Part shown: in pieces, positions 14,571 to 16,639 of the stretch
Numbering within the stretch: position 1 is the stretch's first letter
Layout of the letters: the number at the start of each line of letters is the position of its first letter
Assembly: GCA_964433845.1 (NCBI GenBank)
Contig: CAYSTA010000033.1
Location: 1 to 16,639 of the forward strand
Direction: 5' to 3'
Source: MAG-121220-bin8 sp964433845
GTDB taxonomy: Bacteria; Bacteroidota; Bacteroidia; Flavobacteriales; Flavobacteriaceae
DNA: 16,639 nt
Position numbers and translations under genes: made by a program
Notes under the pieces: generated by a model
What the model saw: only the letters and a program-made list of their open reading frames with translations
Database searches by the model: none
Told to the model about the DNA's origin: nothing

Positions 14571-15892
14571 AATTCCATTTTGAGAATGGTATCTATATGA
14601 TCTATTTCTTTATCATCTAAACGAATAGATAAACCTTCTTTAGATTTTTTAATTGATACTTTATTCCCTGAACGCAAATAAGTGATTTTTTTAAATTTTG
14701 ATTTAAATCCTTCAATATTATATTCTGATTTTTTATTATCTAATAAGTGAATATATACAATATTACCATTTTGAGTCGAAGCTATTTCATCACTAGGAGC
14801 TATTGGGCCTCTTTTCGTATTATATATTGTTTGTCCATTTTGTTTAACCCAATTTCCTATTTTTTTAAGAGATTCAACATGCTCCTCTTGGATTTTACCA
14901 TTTGGCATTGGGCCAACATTTAGAAGAAGATTACTTCCATATCCTGCGGCTTTTACTAAATATTGTACAAGTTCCTTTTCAGATTTATGTTTTCTGTCTT
15001 TTAAATTAAATCCCCAGGAACCATTTATTGTTTCACATACTTCTAAAGGTAAATTCCCAATATCATCAGCTGAAGTAGCAAAATCCTTTGTTCCTTTACC
15101 AGGGAGATCTTTTTCAAACATTTGAAAATCCTCACCAGGATTTGGAGCTAAATGATGATTACTTCCAATTAAGGCTTGAGGCTGGAGTTTATGAATTAAT
15201 TCATAAACTTCCTTAAGTTTAAAATCTGCTTTTAATTTTCCAAATCTTTTCCCATCCCATTCATGTTGATCCCACTGACCATCAAACCATATTCCACCAA
15301 TTTCGCCATAGTTTGTAAGCAACTCTGTAAGCTGAACTTTCATGAATTCTATATAATCATTCCAATCACCCTCTCCTCTTCCACTAATCCCATTACCTGT
15401 TCTTCCTCTAGGAAAGTAATCATCTCTATACCAATCCAGTTGAGAATAATAAAAAAATAATTTAATCCCCTCTTTTCTACATGCATCGGAGAGCATTTTT
15501 AAAACATCTTTTCCATAAGGAGTTTTATCAACTATATTATAATCAGAGGCAGCAGAGTCAAACATTGAAAACCCATCATGGTGCCTACTTGTTATTGTAA
15601 TATATTTCATTCCAGCTTCTTTTGCCATTTTAACCCATTCATCAGCATCAAATTCAATTGGATTGAAAAAGCCAGGTAATCTTTCATATTCTTTTATTGA
15701 AATATTTTGATTGTTCATTACCCATTCGCCATCTCCTAAAACACTATAAACTCCCCAATGTATAAAAAGTCCAAATTTTGCTTCTTCAAACCATTTTCTT
15801 GCTTCTAGATTCTCTTTAGTTGGGAAATAATCTTCTTGAGCATTTGAAATTATTGCTGTCAAACAAATTATTATAATAAACCATTTTTTCAT
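14567..15892 (-). CDS. Exported GH29 alpha-L-fucosidase
   Basis: A 441-residue protein with a signal peptide (MKKWFIIIICLTAIISNAQ), so it acts in the periplasm or outside. Glycoside hydrolase family 29 landmarks are clear: FGLFIHWGVYSV (40-51), YITITSRHHDGFSMFDS (97-113), KLFFYYSQLDWYRDDYFP (144-161) and GGIWFDGQWD (199-208), where Asp204 is the expected catalytic nucleophile. The region GEDFQMFEKDLPG (253-265) holds glutamates that could serve as the acid/base, and GYGSNLLLNVGPMPNG closes the catalytic domain. A short C-terminal beta domain follows. The enzyme removes alpha-linked L-fucose by a retaining mechanism; the natural glycan is unknown. It is the first gene of a two-gene unit with the overlapping SGNH lipoprotein, divergent from the repeat lipoprotein 31 bp away. 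Confidence 0.96.
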   Translation of the reverse strand: MKKWFIIIICLTAIISNAQEDYFPTKENLEARKWFEEAKFGLFIHWGVYSVLGDGEWVMNNQNISIKEYERLPGFFNPIEFDADEWVKMAKEAGMKYITITSRHHDGFSMFDSAASDYNIVDKTPYGKDVLKMLSDACRKEGIKLFFYYSQLDWYRDDYFPRGRTGNGISGRGEGDWNDYIEFMKVQLTELLTNYGEIGGIWFDGQWDQHEWDGKRFGKLKADFKLKEVYELIHKLQPQALIGSNHHLAPNPGEDFQMFEKDLPGKGTKDFATSADDIGNLPLEVCETINGSWGFNLKDRKHKSEKELVQYLVKAAGYGSNLLLNVGPMPNGKIQEEHVESLKKIGNWVKQNGQTIYNTKRGPIAPSDEIASTQNGNIVYIHLLDNKKSEYNIEGFKSKFKKITYLRSGNKVSIKKSKEGLSIRLDDKEIDHIDTILKMEL

Positions 15893-15923
15893 AATTTTTT
15901 TTTAGAATTAATATATTTGTATA

Positions 15924-16604
15924 ATGAAATTAACTAAATTTTTAATTATAACATTAATTATTTTTTCTTGTAAGGACGCATCATTTGATTCATCTGAAAA
16001 ATTAACTTATTCAGATAGTTTCTCACTAAGATTGAGTATTCAATCAATTAAAAAAATAAAAAATTTGATTTTTCAGAATGATAGTGATTATAAAATTTCT
16101 GGAACAATCCCTTCCGAATTATGTTTTGATTTTAAATATCCTATTAGTATCCAATACAATGACAATTCAATAGTCAATGTTACTAGTTTTAGTCATTTTA
16201 CAGAATTAATTTTAACTGAAACTCAACAATTACATATGACAGGGATGGGATTCCCCTTTTCTGTTGTGATGTCAAATGATAATTCTGAACAAGTCATTTC
16301 TAATGAAACTCAATTTGAAACTTTAATTAATGACTGTGGATATGGCTCTCTAACTTTTGATGAAATAAAAGGGGTTTATGGCACTTGTTTTGATTTTAAC
16401 TACCCTATTTCAATAGTCCTAAATGGCACAACTTATACATTTAATAGTGAAAATGATGCTATTTTACTAGCTGCAGCATTCACTCAAAAAGTAACTAGTT
16501 TCAACTTTATATACCCTTTTAGCATAAAGTATATTGCTAATAATCAAAATGCTTCAGTTCCGAATTATTATACATTTACAACAATAATTGCTGGATGCAA
16601 TTAA
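15924..16604 (+). CDS. Lipoprotein made of four degenerate ~30-residue repeats
   Basis: A 226-residue protein with a lipoprotein signal (FLIITLIIFSC, Cys16). After a linker come four related units: residues 67-96 (CFDFKYPISIQY), 109-138 (GFPFSVVMSNDN), 155-186 (CFDFNYPISIVL) and 193-225 (FNFIYPFSIKY). Each has an aromatic-Pro-hydrophobic strand, a short polar turn and a second region ending in a hydrophobic helix-like stretch. Units 2 and 4 end in a Cys (DC, GC), while units 1 and 3 begin with one, suggesting two pairs joined by disulfides. Proteins with a CFxFxYP-type repeat occur in marine flavobacteria as I recall, but no function is established. Surface display or binding is an inference from the lipid anchor and repeats. 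Confidence 0.82.
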   Translation: MKLTKFLIITLIIFSCKDASFDSSEKLTYSDSFSLRLSIQSIKKIKNLIFQNDSDYKISGTIPSELCFDFKYPISIQYNDNSIVNVTSFSHFTELILTETQQLHMTGMGFPFSVVMSNDNSEQVISNETQFETLINDCGYGSLTFDEIKGVYGTCFDFNYPISIVLNGTTYTFNSENDAILLAAAFTQKVTSFNFIYPFSIKYIANNQNASVPNYYTFTTIIAGCN

Positions 16605-16617
16605 AATCTAATTATAT

Positions 16618-16639
16618 ATGAAAATAATTAAGTGGATAT
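16618..16639 (+). CDS. Start of a downstream gene (3' end outside window)
   Basis: An ATG at 16618, 13 bp after the repeat-lipoprotein stop, opens a frame reading MKIIKWI to the window edge. The Lys-then-hydrophobic beginning and short spacing suit the start of an exported protein in the same transcript, possibly a partner or paralogue of the preceding lipoprotein. Seven residues are too few to identify it. Confidence 0.4.

Noticed and set aside
15912..15919. TATATTTG, a perfect match to the Bacteroidota -7 promoter motif
   Set aside because: It lies only 4 bp before the ATG at 15924, so the transcript would be leaderless, and no TTG was found at the -33 position.

Overview
The window looks like a compact, AT-rich chromosome segment from a Bacteroidota bacterium, most likely a marine or free-living member of the Flavobacteriia. 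The reasons are the strongly A/T-biased coding sequence, A/T-rich start-codon contexts with no clear Shine-Dalgarno sequences, many exported proteins and lipoproteins (MKK...-type signals), genes whose relatives are typical of flavobacteria, and very short or overlapping intergenic gaps. The taxonomic call is inference; no rRNA or marker gene is present. I saw no tRNA, rRNA, CRISPR array, insertion sequence or phage gene.

Layout. (1) 1-500, plus strand: the tail of an unidentified gene and a small cupin gene. (2) 497-2416, minus strand: a small basic protein, a DUF2834-type membrane protein and a MATE-family exporter, packed like an operon. (3) 2454-8557, plus strand: a complete four-gene histidine-utilisation operon, hutH-hutU-hutI-ftcD, with gaps of 2-5 bp. 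(4) 8563-10125, minus strand: an exported endonuclease/exonuclease/phosphatase-fold protein followed by a stand-alone asparaginase catalytic domain. (5) 10200-12724, plus strand: a Kazal-domain lipoprotein, a 33-residue protein with 12 cysteines, a small His-bearing membrane protein, a lipoprotein with an apparent internal duplication, and an exported metallo-beta-lactamase-fold hydrolase. This run ends at a clear rho-independent terminator (12730-12753). (6) 12774-12968, minus strand: a small conserved protein, preceded by the largest non-coding stretch (12969-13398), which holds a direct repeat and an inverted repeat. (7) 13399-13896, plus strand: an exported FMN-binding split-barrel protein. 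(8) 13893-15892, minus strand: a GH29 alpha-L-fucosidase followed by an SGNH/GDSL lipoprotein, overlapping by ATGA. (9) 15924-16639, plus strand: a lipoprotein built of four degenerate repeats and the first codons of another gene.

How the parts work together. HutH deaminates histidine to urocanate, HutU hydrates it to imidazolonepropionate, HutI opens the ring to N-formimino-glutamate, and the fused formiminotransferase-cyclodeaminase moves the formimino group to tetrahydrofolate and releases ammonia. The cell therefore gains glutamate, ammonia and a folate one-carbon unit from histidine; neither HutG nor HutF is encoded here. The fucosidase and its overlapping SGNH hydrolase form an exported pair that plausibly trims decorated fucosyl glycans. 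The Cys-rich microprotein and its small neighbours (10200-10923) are the least explained part and the best candidate for something undescribed, possibly metal handling, but that rests only on composition and position.
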